Positions 62,250-64,000 of a stretch of DNA of 64,000 nucleotides are shown piece by piece. The stretch spans positions 186,001 through 250,000 of the forward strand of contig OZ037861.1 of the NCBI GenBank assembly GCA_964035575.1, written 5' to 3'. The stretch is from Rhynchopus sp. YZ270_cl-10. Taxonomy: Eukaryota > Euglenozoa > Diplonemea > Diplonemida > Diplonemidae. The stretch's first letter is position 1. Every line of letters begins with the position of its first letter. A program made the translations under genes and the position numbers. The notes under the pieces were generated by a model that made no database searches, was not told the DNA's origin, and saw only the letters and a program-made list of their open reading frames with translations.

Positions 62250-64000
62250 ATGTTGAAGAAAACCGTTTCACGTGCAGCTGCGGCTGCTGCTGCCCCCACC
62301 GGGACCAACGTACCCTCGAAAGCGAAGGTGGTTGTGGTTGGCGGCGGCATTGTGGGACACAGTGTCGGCTACCATCTTGCGAAGGCCGGGTGGAAGGACG
62401 TGGTCGTGCTGGAGAAGGGGGTGGCCACATGCGGCACGACGTGGCACGCTGCGGGGCTGGTCGGACAGCTGCGTGGTACTGCACAGGAGACGCTTCTGTC
62501 GCGCATGGGTGCAGCCACCTTCCGCGAGCTTGAGGCCGAGACGGAGCAGGGCACCGGCTTCAAACAGCACGGCAGCATCACCCTCTCCCGCACTGCCGAC
62601 CGCACCACACTGCTCCGCCGCAACGCTGCCCGCGCACCTATCTTCGGCATCGAAGCCGAGATGATCACCCCCGAGGACGCTGCATCCCGCTTCCCCACCA
62701 TCGACCCCTCCGTCTTCGACTCCGCCCTCTGGCTCCCTGGCGACGGTGTCGCCTCCCCTACCGACGCGACCAACGCCTTCATGAAAGGAATGCGCAAGCA
62801 CGGCGGCCGCCTCTGCGAACGCACCTCCGTCTCCGGGTTCTCCAAGAACCCCATCACCGGGAAGGTCACAACGGTGCACACCAACAACGGAGACATCGAA
62901 TGCGAGCACGTTGTGAACTGCGCCGGGCTCTGGGGACAACAGGTCGGACAGATGGCAGGGGTGAACGTCCCGCTCCACCCCTGCGAGCACTTCTACGTCG
63001 TCACAACCCCGGTCAAAGGAGTGCACGGAGAGCTCCCTGTTCTGCGTGACCCCGACAGGTGGGCGTACTACCGTGAGTGGTCTGAGGGATTGGTCCTCGG
63101 TGCATTTGAGGTCGATGCGAAGCCCTGCTTTGTCGATGGCCCGCCGGACAACTTTGAGTTCCAACTCTTTGAAGACGACTACGAGCACTTCATGCCTGTT
63201 ATGGAGGCTGCCTTTGAGGCGATGCCGGTCCTTGCGGACACCCCGATCCGCACCATGGTGAACGGCCCCGAATCCTTCACCCCCGACAACCAGTACATCC
63301 TCGGTCTCAGCCACGAATGCTCAAACTTCTGGGTTGCCGCAGGCATGAACAGCAGTGGGATCGCCTCCTCCGCAGGGGCTGGGTATGCGCTGGCCAAATG
63401 GATGACCGACCGCCCTCCATTCGACATGAACGCAGTCGACATCCGCCGTTTCGGAGGCTTCACCGGCTCGCAAAACTTCGTGCGCACCAGATCCACCGAG
63501 ACTCTCGGCTGCCACTACAAAATCCCATACCCCAGGGCAGAGCTGGAGAAGGGCCGCCCCCTCAGATGGACCCCGGTGTACGACCGCCTGCTTGCGGACG
63601 GCGCTGTGATGGGATCGAAGTTTGGCTGGGAGCGTGCGACCTACTTTGCGCCAAAGGGAACTCCACCACACAACGGAACCTTTGGAAAGCCCGACTGGCA
63701 GGACATCGTCGACGCTGAATACCGCCACACCCTCAACGAGGTTTCCATCTTCGACATTACGTCGTTCGCGAAGTTCAACGTTCAGGGCAAGGATGCCACT
63801 GCCTTGGTGAACTACGTGTCTGCAGCGCAGATGGACGTCCCGGTTGGCCGTGTTGTGTACACACCCATTCTTGATGCTAAGGGCGGCTACTTCAGCGACC
63901 TGACCATTACACGCGTTGCGCACGACGAATACCAGGTGATCACCTCAACTGCGCTTGCGATCAGGGATTTGATGTTCTTCAGAGAGGCTGCGGAGGCGAA
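62250..64000 (+). CDS. Sarcosine/dimethylglycine dehydrogenase family protein (3' end outside window)
   Basis: The frame is open from the ATG at 62250 to the window edge (583 codons) with no intron so far. The N-terminus (MLKKTVSRAAAAAAAPTGT) looks like a mitochondrial targeting peptide. Residues ~26-56 are an FAD-binding Rossmann fold (KVVVVGGGIVGHSVGYHL). TTWHAAGLVGQLR (~63-75) holds His66, at the position where FAD is covalently attached in sarcosine and dimethylglycine dehydrogenases; the QLR ending is closer to sarcosine dehydrogenase. Further family signatures are VVNCAGLWGQQVGQMAG, GPESFTPDNQYILG, GMNSSGI and DIRRFG. From ~490 the folate-binding GCV_T-type part begins (FDITSFAKFNVQGKDA, GGYFSDLTITR). 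These mitochondrial enzymes demethylate sarcosine or dimethylglycine and pass the methyl group to tetrahydrofolate. A pyrimidine-rich AG lies 29 bases before the ATG. Confidence 0.88.
   Translation, partial: MLKKTVSRAAAAAAAPTGTNVPSKAKVVVVGGGIVGHSVGYHLAKAGWKDVVVLEKGVATCGTTWHAAGLVGQLRGTAQETLLSRMGAATFRELEAETEQGTGFKQHGSITLSRTADRTTLLRRNAARAPIFGIEAEMITPEDAASRFPTIDPSVFDSALWLPGDGVASPTDATNAFMKGMRKHGGRLCERTSVSGFSKNPITGKVTTVHTNNGDIECEHVVNCAGLWGQQVGQMAGVNVPLHPCEHFYVVTTPVKGVHGELPVLRDPDRWAYYREWSEGLVLGAFEVDAKPCFVDGPPDNFEFQLFEDDYEHFMPVMEAAFEAMPVLADTPIRTMVNGPESFTPDNQYILGLSHECSNFWVAAGMNSSGIASSAGAGYALAKWMTDRPPFDMNAVDIRRFGGFTGSQNFVRTRSTETLGCHYKIPYPRAELEKGRPLRWTPVYDRLLADGAVMGSKFGWERATYFAPKGTPPHNGTFGKPDWQDIVDAEYRHTLNEVSIFDITSFAKFNVQGKDATALVNYVSAAQMDVPVGRVVYTPILDAKGGYFSDLTITRVAHDEYQVITSTALAIRDLMFFREAAEA

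Overview
The window looks like a nuclear chromosome segment of a unicellular eukaryote. One gene has phase-0 spliceosomal introns with GT/AG borders. Other products are typically eukaryotic: a FYVE zinc finger on a long coiled coil, OTU-like domains, a tail-anchored membrane protein, a secreted discoidin/CUB protein, ubiquitin-like/LRR proteins and a mitochondrial-type sarcosine/dimethylglycine dehydrogenase. I cannot name the lineage. Pyrimidine-rich AG sites shortly before most start codons would fit either 5'-UTR introns or spliced-leader trans-splicing. A 200-base run of N at 22411-22610 looks like a scaffold gap.

The first ~40 kb is almost entirely repeats. A near-homogeneous 218-bp satellite fills 1-976 and 5530-17133. 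Its right edges at 921-1049 and 17078-17206 are identical 129-bp palindromes, each followed by the same ~1.4-1.6-kb module (1050-2473 and 17207-18775). From 18.8 to 36 kb lies a mosaic: 57-bp CAACG/CGTTG arrays, a family of ~0.7-1.2-kb elements with CCTTAACACT ends, GC-rich palindromes, A-tract/T-tract blocks and a 227-bp satellite. The 218-bp and 227-bp satellites share a ~65-bp core in opposite orientation. A 2,030-bp element with 27-bp terminal inverted repeats and a 9-bp target duplication sits in the 227-bp satellite (27697-29726). The only convincing gene of this compartment encodes a 748-residue protein with two OTU-like domains (30015-32261); it begins directly at a satellite edge. A 14-bp minisatellite covers 36601-40113, and a hAT-like element with an 8-bp target duplication lies at 40239-41994.

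From ~42.5 kb the window becomes gene-bearing, with every gene on the + strand: a tail-anchored protein (42506-44428), a five-exon LRR/coiled-coil/FYVE protein (47018-51868), a secreted F5/8C-CUB-C2-like protein (54493-56232), a tandem pair of Ubl-LRR genes (58452-59591, 60730-61641) and the 5' part of a sarcosine/dimethylglycine dehydrogenase gene running off the right edge (62250-64000). Intergenic spaces and introns here hold small palindromic MITEs and short dispersed repeats. One repeat family forms much of intron 1 of the FYVE gene. I see no operon-like or pathway link among these genes.

Many long open frames are by-products of tandem repeats (period 57, or 14 x 3 = 42) and were not called as genes. 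No tRNA, rRNA or CRISPR was seen.
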